Positions 1 through 8,515 of a DNA stretch of 27,723 nt are shown here, piece after piece (within the stretch, counting starts at the first letter, position 1; every line of letters begins with the position of its first letter). A program made the position numbers and the translations under genes. The DNA is from an uncultured Clostridia bacterium (GTDB taxonomy: Bacteria > Bacillota > Clostridia > Oscillospirales > Acutalibacteraceae): contig CALCHE010000150.1 of assembly GCA_937901145.1 (NCBI GenBank), positions 1 through 27,723 of the forward strand, written 5' to 3'. Below the pieces are notes generated by a model. It did not search any database. It worked only from the letters and a program-made list of their open reading frames with translations, and was not told where the DNA came from.

Positions 1-921
1 TCCGTTTCCGTTGCCAGTACCAAGGCAGGCATAAATATGGATGCCGTTAAGCTTATGGGTCAGATTATCAAAAAGACAGCCGACAAAACTGCAGATAAAG
101 GCGGCTTCGGCTGTGCCAAACTTGTAGTATTTGCCAACGCTGTCGAGGACAACCCCTTTATGGCAGGTGCTTTTCACGGTGTAGGTGAAGCTGAATGCGT
201 AATCAATGTGGGCGTAAGCGGTCCCGGTGTAGTTCATCACGCTCTTAAAAAATGTAAGGGTCAGCCCTTTGACGTAGTGGCTGAAACCATAAAGAAAACT
301 GCCTTCAAGATAACCCGTATGGGTCAGCTTGTGGCATCAGAGGCGTCAAAGAGACTCGGTGTACCTTCGGGTATAGTTGACCTTTCTCTCGCACCCACTC
401 CCGAAAAGGGTGACAGTGTGGCGAGAATACTCGAAGAAATGGGTCTCGAGGTATGCGGTACACACGGCACTACTGCCGCTCTCGCTCTTTTAAACGATGC
501 TGTGAAAAAAGGCGGCGTTATGGCAAGTAACCACGTTGGTGGACTTTCAGGTGCTTTCATTCCCGTAAGTGAGGACGAGGGCATGATAGAGGCGGCACTT
601 AAAAATGCACTCACTCTCGATAAGCTGGAAGCTATGACCTGCGTATGCTCTGTCGGTCTCGATATGATTGCCGTTCCCGGTGACACATCTGCTGAAACAC
701 TTTCAGCCATTATCGCTGACGAAGCTGCTATCGGTGTGGTTAACACCAAAACCACCGCAGTAAGAATTATTCCTGCAGTAGGTAAAAAGGTAGGGGAGAT
801 AATCGAATTCGGTGGTCTTCTGGGCTCAGCTCCCGTTATGCCCGTACACGAATTCTCTTCCGTGGATTTCATTAATCGCGGCGGCAGAATCCCTGCACCT
901 ATGCACTCTCTTAAAAACTAA
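1..921 (+). CDS. DUF711 / UPF0210 (PFL family) protein, 5' end missing
   Basis: The reading frame is open to the left edge: the 12 codons before the first ATG (position 37) read SVSVASTKAGIN and continue a conserved stretch. This is therefore the C-terminal 306 residues of a longer protein, and position 37 is not a real start. Family members are about 450 residues. Conserved stretches visible are INMDAVKLMG, GVSGPGVVHHAL, NHVGGLSGAF, AVPGDTSAETL and the ending IPAPMHSLKN, all typical of the PFL/DUF711 family, a cytosolic fold related to anaerobic ribonucleotide-reductase-like barrels. The biochemical role is unknown to me; in Clostridia it usually sits beside an ACT-domain protein, which would lie upstream of this window. 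It ends 22 bases before metF, so the two are probably co-transcribed, but a shared function is not implied. Confidence 0.9.
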   Translation, partial: SVSVASTKAGINMDAVKLMGQIIKKTADKTADKGGFGCAKLVVFANAVEDNPFMAGAFHGVGEAECVINVGVSGPGVVHHALKKCKGQPFDVVAETIKKTAFKITRMGQLVASEASKRLGVPSGIVDLSLAPTPEKGDSVARILEEMGLEVCGTHGTTAALALLNDAVKKGGVMASNHVGGLSGAFIPVSEDEGMIEAALKNALTLDKLEAMTCVCSVGLDMIAVPGDTSAETLSAIIADEAAIGVVNTKTTAVRIIPAVGKKVGEIIEFGGLLGSAPVMPVHEFSSVDFINRGGRIPAPMHSLKN

Positions 922-943
922 AGCGTAACCAAGGTGAATCTCA

Positions 944-1807
944 ATGAAAATTACAGACATTATAAACAGCGGTAAACCGGTTTTATCCATGGAGGTTTTT
1001 CCGCCGAAAACAAGTGATACCTTCGAAAGTGTAAAGGAAGCCACAGAGAAAATAGCACTGCTTAAGCCGGATTTTATGTCCGTGACTTACGGTGCCGGTG
1101 GCGGAACGAGTGAATATACGGCTTTTATTGCTGAAAATCTGCAGAAAAACTACGGTGTTCCTGCTCTGGCACATCTCAGCTGTATCTCTTCTAAAAAAGA
1201 AGACATAAAGCATCAGCTTGACCTTCTCAGAAGTAAGGGGATTGAGAATATTCTTGCCCTTAGAGGTGACATACCCGAGGGAATGAGCAGAGAGCATCTC
1301 GATTACCATTATGCTTCTGAGCTTACTAAGGAAATCAGGGACTACGGACGTTTCTGTATCGGCGGTGCCTGTTATCCCGAGAGTCATCCTGAAAGTGCCA
1401 CCTCCTTCGATGATATAAAATATCTCAAAGAAAAGGTGGAAGCAGGATGTGAGTTCCTCACCACTCAGATGTTTTTCGATAATAACGTGCTTTATAATTT
1501 TCTTTACCGTATAAGAGAGGCGGGTATCAATGTACCTGTAGTAGCAGGTATTATGCCTGTGACAAATCCTAAATCTATAAAGAGAATCTGTGCCATTTCG
1601 GGTACGGCTCTCCCTCAGCGCTTTGTCCGTATAGTGGATAAATTCGGCTCATCACCCGAGCAGATGGCTCAGGCGGGTATAGCCTATGCCACAGAGCAGA
1701 TAGTGGACCTTTACGCTAACGGAGTGAATGCAGTGCACCTTTACACGATGAATAAGCCCGAGGTGGCAATGAAAATCAAAGAAAACATTTCAGCGATAAC
1801 AGGATAA
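944..1807 (+). CDS. metF: 5,10-methylenetetrahydrofolate reductase
   Basis: A 287-residue cytosolic flavoenzyme that reduces 5,10-methylene-tetrahydrofolate to 5-methyl-tetrahydrofolate, the methyl donor for methionine synthase. The whole (beta/alpha)8 MTHFR barrel is present: SMEVFPPK near the N-terminus (Glu17 aligns with the catalytic Glu of the family), SVTYGAGGGT, ALRGDIP, GGACYPESHPES, LTTQMFFDN and GIMPVTN. Its length is close to the roughly 290 residues of bacterial MetF, and it has no regulatory C-terminal domain. The ATG at 944 begins the expected MKITDII region. It ends 6 bases before the MetH activation-domain gene, and metH follows, so it delivers its product to the neighbouring enzyme. 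No SAM riboswitch is visible in the 22-base gap before it. Confidence 0.96.
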   Translation: MKITDIINSGKPVLSMEVFPPKTSDTFESVKEATEKIALLKPDFMSVTYGAGGGTSEYTAFIAENLQKNYGVPALAHLSCISSKKEDIKHQLDLLRSKGIENILALRGDIPEGMSREHLDYHYASELTKEIRDYGRFCIGGACYPESHPESATSFDDIKYLKEKVEAGCEFLTTQMFFDNNVLYNFLYRIREAGINVPVVAGIMPVTNPKSIKRICAISGTALPQRFVRIVDKFGSSPEQMAQAGIAYATEQIVDLYANGVNAVHLYTMNKPEVAMKIKENISAITG

Positions 1808-1813
1808 GATTTT

Positions 1814-2416
1814 ATGAGCGAGAACCGACTTTATACGTTTAACTGTGAAGGCGACGGAATCTGTATAGATAAGTGTGAAGCCTACCGTTATATGGGCCTT
1901 AAAAGGGATTATGAAAATCCGGAGTTTGAAAAGGCTTACGGTGAATGTCTGTGTGAAATTGAGAAAAATATCTTTTATAAATCCGCTTACAGAAAAAGCT
2001 CTCTTACCTTCGGAGAAGGTGACAGGATAATTTTCGATTTTTGTTCCTTTGAGAGTAAGGATTTAAAAAAGAATCTCGAGGGATGCCGTTATGTTTATGT
2101 GTTCGCCGCCACTACAGGTGTGGGAGTTGACCGCCTTCTTATAAAATACGGTTCATATTCTGAGCTGAAGTATCTTATTGCCGACTGCATAGCTTCCTCT
2201 GCCATAGAGTGCTTCTGTGACAGGCTGAACTCTGTTATTTCACAGGGAAAAGACACCAAACCGCGCTTCAGTCTCGGATACGGTGACACAGAGCTTAAAT
2301 ATCAGGCAGACTTACTGCAGTTTCTCGATGCGGAAAAGACTTTAGGTATCAGTCTGAGCGATTCAATGATGATGACACCGAAAAAATCCGTTACCGCATT
2401 TATTGGAGTGAAATAA
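1814..2416 (+). CDS. Stand-alone methionine synthase (B12-dependent) activation-domain protein
   Basis: A 200-residue protein resembling the C-terminal AdoMet-binding reactivation domain of cobalamin-dependent methionine synthase. That domain re-methylates cob(II)alamin, formed by accidental oxidation, using S-adenosylmethionine and an electron donor. The recognisable core is R151-x-x-x-G155-Y156 (RFSLGYGD), matching the family RxxxGY AdoMet motif, followed by LDAEKTLGISLSDSMMMTPKKSVTAFIG, here split as LDAEKTLGI, LSDSMMMTP and KKSVTAFIG. The N-terminal half (EAYRYMGLK, YVYVFAATTGVGVD) fits the helmet-shaped domain. The following metH lacks this domain and starts one base after this stop codon, so translational coupling is likely and the two polypeptides together supply what E. 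coli MetH carries in one chain. The call is secure at family level; the electron donor is unknown. Confidence 0.9.
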   Translation: MSENRLYTFNCEGDGICIDKCEAYRYMGLKRDYENPEFEKAYGECLCEIEKNIFYKSAYRKSSLTFGEGDRIIFDFCSFESKDLKKNLEGCRYVYVFAATTGVGVDRLLIKYGSYSELKYLIADCIASSAIECFCDRLNSVISQGKDTKPRFSLGYGDTELKYQADLLQFLDAEKTLGISLSDSMMMTPKKSVTAFIGVK

Positions 2417-2417
2417 A

Positions 2418-4805
2418 ATGAATATAAAAGATTATTTGAATAAAGAGCGTCTCTACAGTGACGGAGGATTCGGTACCCTTTTACAGGCGAGAGGCCTTAA
2501 AGCCGGGGAAAAACCTGAAAAATGGAACATCACCCGTCCCGACGACATAACAGCCATACATCTCGAATATCTGAATGCAGGGTCAGATATTATCTCCACT
2601 AATACCTTCGGCGCTAATTCCCTTAAGTTTGATAATCTCGAGGAGATTATATCTGCCGCCTTTGTCAATGCTAAAAAGGCGGTAGAACTCAGCGGAAAGG
2701 AAAAAGCTTTTATAGCCTTTGATATGGGGCCCACAGGTAAGCTTCTGGAGCCTTTGGGTGATTTATCCTTCGAAAAGGCTGTGGAGATTTTCGCTGAAAC
2801 GGTAAGAATAGCGGAAAAATATAATCCCGACCTTTATATCGTGGAGACTATGAATGACAGCTATGAAACCAAGGCTGCAGTTTTAGCCGTAAAAGAAAAT
2901 TCGGACAGACCTGTTTTTGTAAGTAATGTCTACGATGAAAGCAGAAAGCTTATGACAGGCGCATCACCTAAGGCAATGATAGCTCTTTTAGAGGGGCTCG
3001 GTGCTGATGCTATCGGTATAAACTGCTCCCTCGGTCCCCGTCAGATGGTGGATATAGTCAGAGAATATGTGAAATATTCCTCCCTCCCTGTTATGGTATG
3101 TCCTAATGCAGGACTTCCGAGAAGTGTGGACGGAAAGACTGTCTTCGATGTGGACAGCGAGGAGTTTTCCGACTGTATGGCAGAAATAGCTGAGATCGGT
3201 GCGGCTGTTCTCGGCGGATGCTGCGGTACTACTCCCGAATACATAAGAAAAACAGCAGAAAAAACTGCAAATTTACCTTTTGTTCCTGTAGAAAACAAAA
3301 ATTATACCTTAGTTTCTTCTTATACTCACGCTGTGGAAATAGGTGTTGCTCCCGTTCTTATCGGTGAGAGAATCAACCCTACAGGTAAGCCTAAATTCAA
3401 ACAGGCTCTGCGTGACGGTAACATAAGCTACATAATAAACGAGGGCGTAATGCAGGAGGAAAAGGGTGTACACATCCTCGATGTGAATGTGGGTCTTCCC
3501 GAAATCGATGAGGATGAAATGCTCGTCAGATGCATAAAAGAGCTTCAGACGGTTTCTTCTCTTCCTTTGCAGATAGACACGGTTAAGGCTTCGGCTATGG
3601 AGAAGGCTATGCGCGTTTATAACGGTAAGCCTCTCATTAATTCCGTGAACGGAAAGCAGGAGAGTATGGATGCCGTGCTTCCTCTGGTGAAAAAATACGG
3701 CGGAACGGTTATCGCTCTAACTATCGATGAAAGCGGTATTCCCGACACCGCTGAGGGCAGAACAGCCATCGCTGAAAGGATTATAAACGAATGTGCGAAA
3801 TACGGTATTGATAAAAAGGACATTATCGTTGATCCTCTGGCTATGACCGTTTCATCCGATAACCGAAGCGGAAAGATAACTCTTGACTCAGTGAGAATGA
3901 TAAAAGAAAAGCTGGGTGTCAAAACAAGTCTCGGTGTTTCTAATATTTCCTTCGGTCTTCCGTCAAGAGAGACGGTGAACTCTCATTTTCTTACTATGGC
4001 GTTCAATTCAGGTCTGGACTGTGCCATTATGAATCCCTATTCTGTGGCGATGATGGAAAGCTACTATTCTTACAGGGCTCTTTCGGGTCTCGATGAAAAC
4101 TGCAGTGAATATATCGGTTTTGCTTCGTCGCTGAAAAAAGAGACGGTGACGGTTTCCGCTGCAGCTGTACAGAGCGAGAGAGAGGATATGCCGTCCTTAG
4201 TCAGAGCCATAGTAAAGGGTATGAAGGATGATGCTTTTCTCAGAGCGAAGGAGCTTCTTTCAGAGAAAGAGCCTCTGTCGGTAATCAATGAATACATCGT
4301 TCCCGCTCTCGACAGAGTCGGTAGGCATTTCGAGGAAAAAACCATGTATCTTCCTCAGCTTCTGATGAGTGCCGAGGCGGCATCACGTGCCTTTGATGCA
4401 GTGAAGGAGCTCGTTTCGGCTTCCGATGAAAGTAAGGGTAAAATTATCGTCGCTACCGTAAAGGGTGACATTCACGATATCGGTAAAAACATCGTAAAGG
4501 TGCTTCTGGAAAATTACGGATACGATGTAATCGACCTGGGAAAGGATGTCAGTCCCGAGACTGTAGCTGAAAGGGTAAAGGCTGAAAGGGTCTCTCTCGT
4601 AGGTCTCAGTGCTCTTATGACCACTACTACTGAGGCTATGAAGGAAACAGTCGCTCTTTTAAAAAGAGAATGTCCCGAAGTGTCCGTTATGGTTGGCGGT
4701 GCAGTTCTTACCAAAGAATATGCCGATATGATAGGAGCCTCCTATTACGCCAAGGATGCTATGGAAGGTGTAAGATTTGCCGAAAAGCATTTCGGTATCA
4801 GATAA
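2418..4805 (+). CDS. metH: Cobalamin-dependent methionine synthase (short form, no activation domain)
   Basis: A 795-residue cytosolic enzyme transferring a methyl group from methyl-tetrahydrofolate to homocysteine through methylcobalamin. Domains in order are: homocysteine-binding barrel (about 1-290) with the zinc-binding cysteines Cys203 (INCSLGP) and Cys268/Cys269 (GGCCGTTP); pterin-binding barrel (about 310-560, LIGERINPTGK, DVNVGLPEID, DPLAMTVSSD, SLGVSNISFGLP); B12-binding cap helices (about 590-670); and cobalamin-binding domain (about 672-795) with GDIHDIGKN, where His686 is the predicted lower axial ligand, followed by SALMTTT and VGGAV. It stops there, about 400 residues shorter than E. 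coli MetH, because the activation domain is encoded separately just upstream. It starts one base after the previous stop and ends 12 bases before the next gene. All key residues seen are intact. Confidence 0.96.
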   Translation: MNIKDYLNKERLYSDGGFGTLLQARGLKAGEKPEKWNITRPDDITAIHLEYLNAGSDIISTNTFGANSLKFDNLEEIISAAFVNAKKAVELSGKEKAFIAFDMGPTGKLLEPLGDLSFEKAVEIFAETVRIAEKYNPDLYIVETMNDSYETKAAVLAVKENSDRPVFVSNVYDESRKLMTGASPKAMIALLEGLGADAIGINCSLGPRQMVDIVREYVKYSSLPVMVCPNAGLPRSVDGKTVFDVDSEEFSDCMAEIAEIGAAVLGGCCGTTPEYIRKTAEKTANLPFVPVENKNYTLVSSYTHAVEIGVAPVLIGERINPTGKPKFKQALRDGNISYIINEGVMQEEKGVHILDVNVGLPEIDEDEMLVRCIKELQTVSSLPLQIDTVKASAMEKAMRVYNGKPLINSVNGKQESMDAVLPLVKKYGGTVIALTIDESGIPDTAEGRTAIAERIINECAKYGIDKKDIIVDPLAMTVSSDNRSGKITLDSVRMIKEKLGVKTSLGVSNISFGLPSRETVNSHFLTMAFNSGLDCAIMNPYSVAMMESYYSYRALSGLDENCSEYIGFASSLKKETVTVSAAAVQSEREDMPSLVRAIVKGMKDDAFLRAKELLSEKEPLSVINEYIVPALDRVGRHFEEKTMYLPQLLMSAEAASRAFDAVKELVSASDESKGKIIVATVKGDIHDIGKNIVKVLLENYGYDVIDLGKDVSPETVAERVKAERVSLVGLSALMTTTTEAMKETVALLKRECPEVSVMVGGAVLTKEYADMIGASYYAKDAMEGVRFAEKHFGIR

Positions 4806-4817
4806 AGGAGAATCATT

Positions 4818-6404
4818 ATGAAAAATGTAAAGAAACTTTCAACCCTTATTCTCGCACTTATTATGCTTTTGACTGCAGTGCCTTCTTTTTCTTTCGCAGA
4901 GGAAACGGCTGCATATGTACCTGCCTATGACAGGGAAACACCTGTAGTTCTTCTCCACGGTATAGGTCAGAACGACACCTATGTGGTGGATGACGAAGGT
5001 AATGTTCTTCCTGACCGCGAGGGCGGTGAGCTTACGGTATGGCCCTTGGAGGCTGACATTACGGCTATGGTAAAGGAGGTTCTTCCTTCTCTTCTTCTTT
5101 CTGTGTTCACACGCCGTGATGCAGGACTTTCACAGGCCTTCAGGGACAGTGTGGATGATCTGCTCTATGCATTCCGTAAGGATAATGAGGGCAACTACCT
5201 CGATAATGTTTATGTTCCTTCTTATCAGTGCTCTATGGAGGCTCTTCCCGACGAATTCCGCGAATATTATTACAGAATGTTACCTATGCACACCTGTGCA
5301 GAGGTTATCGGAAACGACAATCTTTATCTTTTCGGATATGATTCTTTAGGCGACATCGAGGAAACCACCCGTCTTCTTCACGAGTTCATCACTGAAACCG
5401 TTCTTCCTCAGACAGGAGCCGATAAGGTAAATCTCTGCCCTATAAGCTTGGGCGGTACACTTGCTGTATCTTACCTCGATATGTACAAGGAGGACCACGA
5501 CCTCATCAAAAAGATGGTTTATGTAATTCCTGCCATTGACGGCTCCGACATCGTAGGCGATATTCTTACAGGTAATCTCAGCACTGAAAAAAACAGCGCA
5601 CTTTACGGTGATGTTCTCACCAGTCTTTTAGGTGACACCTTCACCACACATCTTCTTTCTCTTGCTCTGCGTGTGCTTCTTCCTTCCGATGTGCTCAAAG
5701 CCTCCGTACAGGCTCTGGCTGAGGGTGTGGTAGAGCACGCTGTCAGACCTACCACACAGCTCTGGGCTCTATGTCCCACGGCTTATTATCCCGAGGCCAG
5801 AGAAAAGTGGCTTATGGATGACGAATTCGCTCTTATCAGAGAAAAAGTGGATAACTTTATGAAGGCAAGAGAAAATTTCCCTGAAAACCTCAGATCTATT
5901 ACTGAAAAGGGAGCACAGTCTTTCAGCCTTTGCTGTTACGATTTAGAGCTTTTCCCCCTTACTGCGGGCTACAAGACAACCAACTCCGACGGAATTATCC
6001 ATTCTGCCTCTACGTCTCTCGGCGCTACCTTTGCTCCTTTAGGCGAAACTCTGGGCGAGAACTACACTGCCAAGGGTACCTACTGTGCAGATCCTGCTCA
6101 CAGCCATCTTTCACCTGACGGTATGGTGGATGCTACCACAGGTCTTATTCCCTGCACTACCTGGTATTTCAAAGGTCAGTCACACGAGGGAACAGCTAAT
6201 AATAAAATCTGCATTGACCTTGCCTGCTATCTTCTCTGCGACGATAATCTTACCGATGTTTATGCCAACCCTGCATATCCTCAGTTTATTGACTGTACAT
6301 CAGAGAAATCACCGGAAAAGGTTTCTCTGGATTCTGCACTTAACTTCTTTGCGAAGGCCGGTGCACAGGCTGTGGACGGAGTGTTCACCTTCCTTGGTCA
6401 GTAA
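4818..6404 (+). CDS. Secreted alpha/beta-hydrolase (lipase/esterase-like)
   Basis: A 528-residue protein with a clear signal peptide: basic MKNVKK, hydrophobic LSTLILALIMLLTAVP, and likely cleavage after SFSFA. The mature part opens with PVVLLHGIGQND, the HG oxyanion-hole strand of alpha/beta hydrolases. The nucleophile elbow is probably CPISLGGT with Ser210; the first Gly of the canonical GxSxG is Pro here, while SLGG is kept. A late GQSHEG (His456) is a candidate catalytic histidine. Lipases that take this shape act on lipids or esters outside the cell, but the substrate cannot be read from the sequence. The start at 4818 has an AAAGGAGAA ribosome site and lies 12 bases after metH; sfsA follows 3 bases later. 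Co-transcription with methionine genes looks incidental. No sorting signal or repeat is seen at the C-terminus. Confidence 0.75.
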   Translation: MKNVKKLSTLILALIMLLTAVPSFSFAEETAAYVPAYDRETPVVLLHGIGQNDTYVVDDEGNVLPDREGGELTVWPLEADITAMVKEVLPSLLLSVFTRRDAGLSQAFRDSVDDLLYAFRKDNEGNYLDNVYVPSYQCSMEALPDEFREYYYRMLPMHTCAEVIGNDNLYLFGYDSLGDIEETTRLLHEFITETVLPQTGADKVNLCPISLGGTLAVSYLDMYKEDHDLIKKMVYVIPAIDGSDIVGDILTGNLSTEKNSALYGDVLTSLLGDTFTTHLLSLALRVLLPSDVLKASVQALAEGVVEHAVRPTTQLWALCPTAYYPEAREKWLMDDEFALIREKVDNFMKARENFPENLRSITEKGAQSFSLCCYDLELFPLTAGYKTTNSDGIIHSASTSLGATFAPLGETLGENYTAKGTYCADPAHSHLSPDGMVDATTGLIPCTTWYFKGQSHEGTANNKICIDLACYLLCDDNLTDVYANPAYPQFIDCTSEKSPEKVSLDSALNFFAKAGAQAVDGVFTFLGQ

Positions 6405-6407
6405 AAT

Positions 6408-7088
6408 ATGAAATACAGTAATATTCATAAGGGTTATTTTGTTTCCCGTCCCAACCGTTTTGTGGCGAATGTAATTATTGACGGTAAAGAAACAGCCGTA
6501 CACGTTAAAAACACGGGCAGATGCCGTGAACTTCTCACTGAGGGAGCCGAGGTATGGCTGGAAAAAAGCAATAATCCCGACAGAAAGTATCAGTATTCTC
6601 TCGTATCGGTTAAAAAGGGAGAAAGAATGGTGAATATGGATTCTCAGGCACCGAACAAGGCGGTAGGAGAGTTCCTCTCGGAAGGCGGACTTTTCTCTGA
6701 CATAAAGCTAATCAGACCCGAATGCAAATACGGCAATTCCCGCTTCGATTTCTATGTGGAATATGCTGATAAAAAAGCCTTTATTGAGGTGAAGGGAGTT
6801 ACACTGGAAAATGACGGAGTTGTTTCCTTTCCCGATGCACCCACGGAAAGAGGCAGTAAGCATTTAAGGGAGCTGTGCGAATGTCTGAAGGAAGGCTATG
6901 AAGCTTATGTCTTTTTCGTTATTCAGATGAAGGATGTCATTTGTTTCACCGCCAATGCAGACCACGATCCCGTATTTGCCCGTACACTTAAAGAGGCTTA
7001 TAACGAGGGGGTCAAGATAGTGGCTTATGACTGTCTTGTCACCGAGGACGGGATGAAAATAGGGGACAGGGCAGAAGTGAAAATATAA
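6408..7088 (+). CDS. sfsA: SfsA family DNA/RNA nuclease-like protein
   Basis: A 226-residue cytosolic protein matching SfsA throughout: an N-terminal OB-like part (RPNRFVANVIIDG, HVKNTGRCRELL), then a PD-(D/E)xK-type core with Asp114 (SRFDFYVE) and Glu127-x-Lys129 (FIEVKG), followed by FPDAPTERGSKHLREL. E. coli SfsA was named for an effect on maltose-gene expression and binds nucleic acid; the physiological role remains uncertain. Length is typical for the family. The ATG at 6408 comes 3 bases after the preceding stop, so the ribosome site lies inside the upstream gene. It is the last gene of the left-hand operon, and a strong terminator begins 7 bases after its stop. Confidence 0.93.
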   Translation: MKYSNIHKGYFVSRPNRFVANVIIDGKETAVHVKNTGRCRELLTEGAEVWLEKSNNPDRKYQYSLVSVKKGERMVNMDSQAPNKAVGEFLSEGGLFSDIKLIRPECKYGNSRFDFYVEYADKKAFIEVKGVTLENDGVVSFPDAPTERGSKHLRELCECLKEGYEAYVFFVIQMKDVICFTANADHDPVFARTLKEAYNEGVKIVAYDCLVTEDGMKIGDRAEVKI

Positions 7089-7094
7089 TAATCG

Positions 7095-7130
7095 ACCGCT
7101 GTAAAAGCTTAAGCCTTTGCAGCGGTTTTT
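7095..7130 (+). terminator. Rho-independent terminator after sfsA
   Basis: The stem ACCGCTG / CAGCGGT is extended inward by T-G and A-T pairs (TAAA / TTTG) around a short loop, and is followed by TTTTTG. It closes the DUF711-metF-metH-sfsA unit. Confidence 0.9.
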
Positions 7131-7174
7131 GTTTGCTTTTTATAAAAAGTAAGATAAAAGTAATAAAAAAATTA

Positions 7175-7203
7175 TTGATAAAATGTTCAGTGTATGTTAT
7201 TAT
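7175..7203 (+). promoter_or_regulatory. Promoter for the 7245-10897 operon
   Basis: TTGATA (7175-7180), a 17-base spacer and TATTAT (7198-7203), with TGT directly before the -10 (extended -10). Sits between the sfsA terminator and the next gene, whose ribosome site is GAAAGG. Confidence 0.75.
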
Positions 7204-7244
7204 ATAATTAATAGTATTTACAAACAGTTACGAAAGGTCATTTT

Positions 7245-8471
7245 ATGTCATCTAAAATTAAAAATATATTTGTTATTACCGTAATTTCAATTCTGTTTTT
7301 TTCATTGTCGTTTTCCTGCTTTGCTATGAATTCTTATTCTGCAGATACTCTTTACAGTGAAGAAAACAGTATAATGTGCATCTCCTACAGAGGTGAAACA
7401 GCTCTTTATCCTGAAAATTCTCTCGAGGGTGTTCTTTCTGCAGAGGAAAAGGATGCCGACGGTGTAAGCGTCGGTGTACGTAAAACAGCTGACGGTATTT
7501 TGGTTCTTACAGAAAGCGGCAAAAAGCTCTCCGATGTTACTGATGCACCCTATGAGTCAGTGGGTGAAATTACCTATGAGCAGCTGCAGAATTATTACCT
7601 TAAGGATAATACAGGCGCACTTACGAAATACCGTATGGTTTCTCTCAGTCAGACTATTTCCCTTACAGGTGAGGATTTTATTATTATCGTTGATGCTCCC
7701 TGGGAGGAAAGAGACGGAATTTATGACCTTATCAGTCATTACGGTGCCTTTGACAGAATAATAATAAGAACGGATAAATCCGCGTCAAAGGTAAGTGAAT
7801 GGGTATCCTCAAAGCCTGAAAAGGTAAATGTTATCTCACCTTACAGAGGAAACATCATCTTTTCAGCCATTTCGAACTTCAGTAAAATGAGTGAAATCGG
7901 CTCAGACTTTGTTCAGTATCAGACAAAGAACTATTTCGGTGTGGTTTACGGTAATTCCTTCTGTAAGCGGTTTGCCAATGAAAATGCACCGAAGGCTATC
8001 GCACCGATGTACGATCTCGACCTTTCGGGTCAGAGAACCGACAGCACCGAGGGCTGGAATGAGCTTATCGAGGCAGGCTACAGCGTAATAGAGACTAATA
8101 ATCTTGTCTCCCTGGTCTCTTACATCGACAGACACGAAAAGTCATGGAAGGCACTTTCAGCTCTTACGGAAAAGGCGGAAAATGCCGATATGTGGTCAGC
8201 TTCTCAGACTGTAATGAAAAACAGACAGGATGCGGTTTTGCTTTCTGAAACCACTCTTGACGGACTTTCGAGTCTTGATGAAATCGAGCTTGCCTATTCC
8301 GGGCTTCTTCTGGCGATGAATGAAAATAATATCGATGCCGAGGAAGATACGCAGAAGGGACATCTTAACATCACGGCAGGCAAAATTATTGCCGCTCTTG
8401 CCGTGGGTGCAGTAATTTTAGCGGCACAGATTTTTACCTATAAAATGCAAAAGGACAGAAAAGGTAAATAA
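7245..8471 (+). CDS. Membrane-anchored GDPD-fold protein lacking catalytic residues
   Basis: A 408-residue protein with an N-terminal signal sequence (about 7-28) and a C-terminal membrane helix (about 378-398, LAVGAVILAAQIF) followed by basic KDRKGK, so the body should lie outside the cell. Residues 43-300 follow the glycerophosphodiester phosphodiesterase pattern: SYRG-x-PENSLEG, then ADG, TADGILVL and a late YDLDLSGQR. However, the residues that make the enzyme work are replaced: HRG is Tyr48-Arg-Gly, the ExD metal site is Ser75-Val-Gly77, and HD is Thr89-Glu90. It is therefore probably not an active phosphodiesterase; a binding or structural role is an inference. It is first in an operon with a serine hydrolase and a YhhN protein. 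A remote barrel other than GDPD is possible, but the PEN and T-x-DG spacing supports this call. Confidence 0.7.
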   Translation: MSSKIKNIFVITVISILFFSLSFSCFAMNSYSADTLYSEENSIMCISYRGETALYPENSLEGVLSAEEKDADGVSVGVRKTADGILVLTESGKKLSDVTDAPYESVGEITYEQLQNYYLKDNTGALTKYRMVSLSQTISLTGEDFIIIVDAPWEERDGIYDLISHYGAFDRIIIRTDKSASKVSEWVSSKPEKVNVISPYRGNIIFSAISNFSKMSEIGSDFVQYQTKNYFGVVYGNSFCKRFANENAPKAIAPMYDLDLSGQRTDSTEGWNELIEAGYSVIETNNLVSLVSYIDRHEKSWKALSALTEKAENADMWSASQTVMKNRQDAVLLSETTLDGLSSLDEIELAYSGLLLAMNENNIDAEEDTQKGHLNITAGKIIAALAVGAVILAAQIFTYKMQKDRKGK

Positions 8472-8515
8472 TTGCATTTTAAATAAATGAAGAATTTTTA
8501 CAGGAGGAAAAGAAA

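Noticed and set aside
324..872. Long minus-strand open frame inside the DUF711 gene
   Set aside because: It is a frame shadow of a conserved gene, with Ser/Pro-rich low-complexity translation and no ribosome site.
922..943. SAM or cobalamin riboswitch before the methionine genes
   Set aside because: The gap is only 22 bases and the intergenic spaces between metF and metH are 6 and 1 bases; there is no room for one in the window.
1814..4805. metH broken by a frameshift or order inversion
   Set aside because: The activation domain precedes rather than follows metH, both genes have proper starts and stops, and the short-form arrangement is known in anaerobes.
8472..8515. Terminator between the GDPD-like and serine hydrolase genes
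   Set aside because: The 44-base gap has no stable hairpin, so the genes are kept as one operon.
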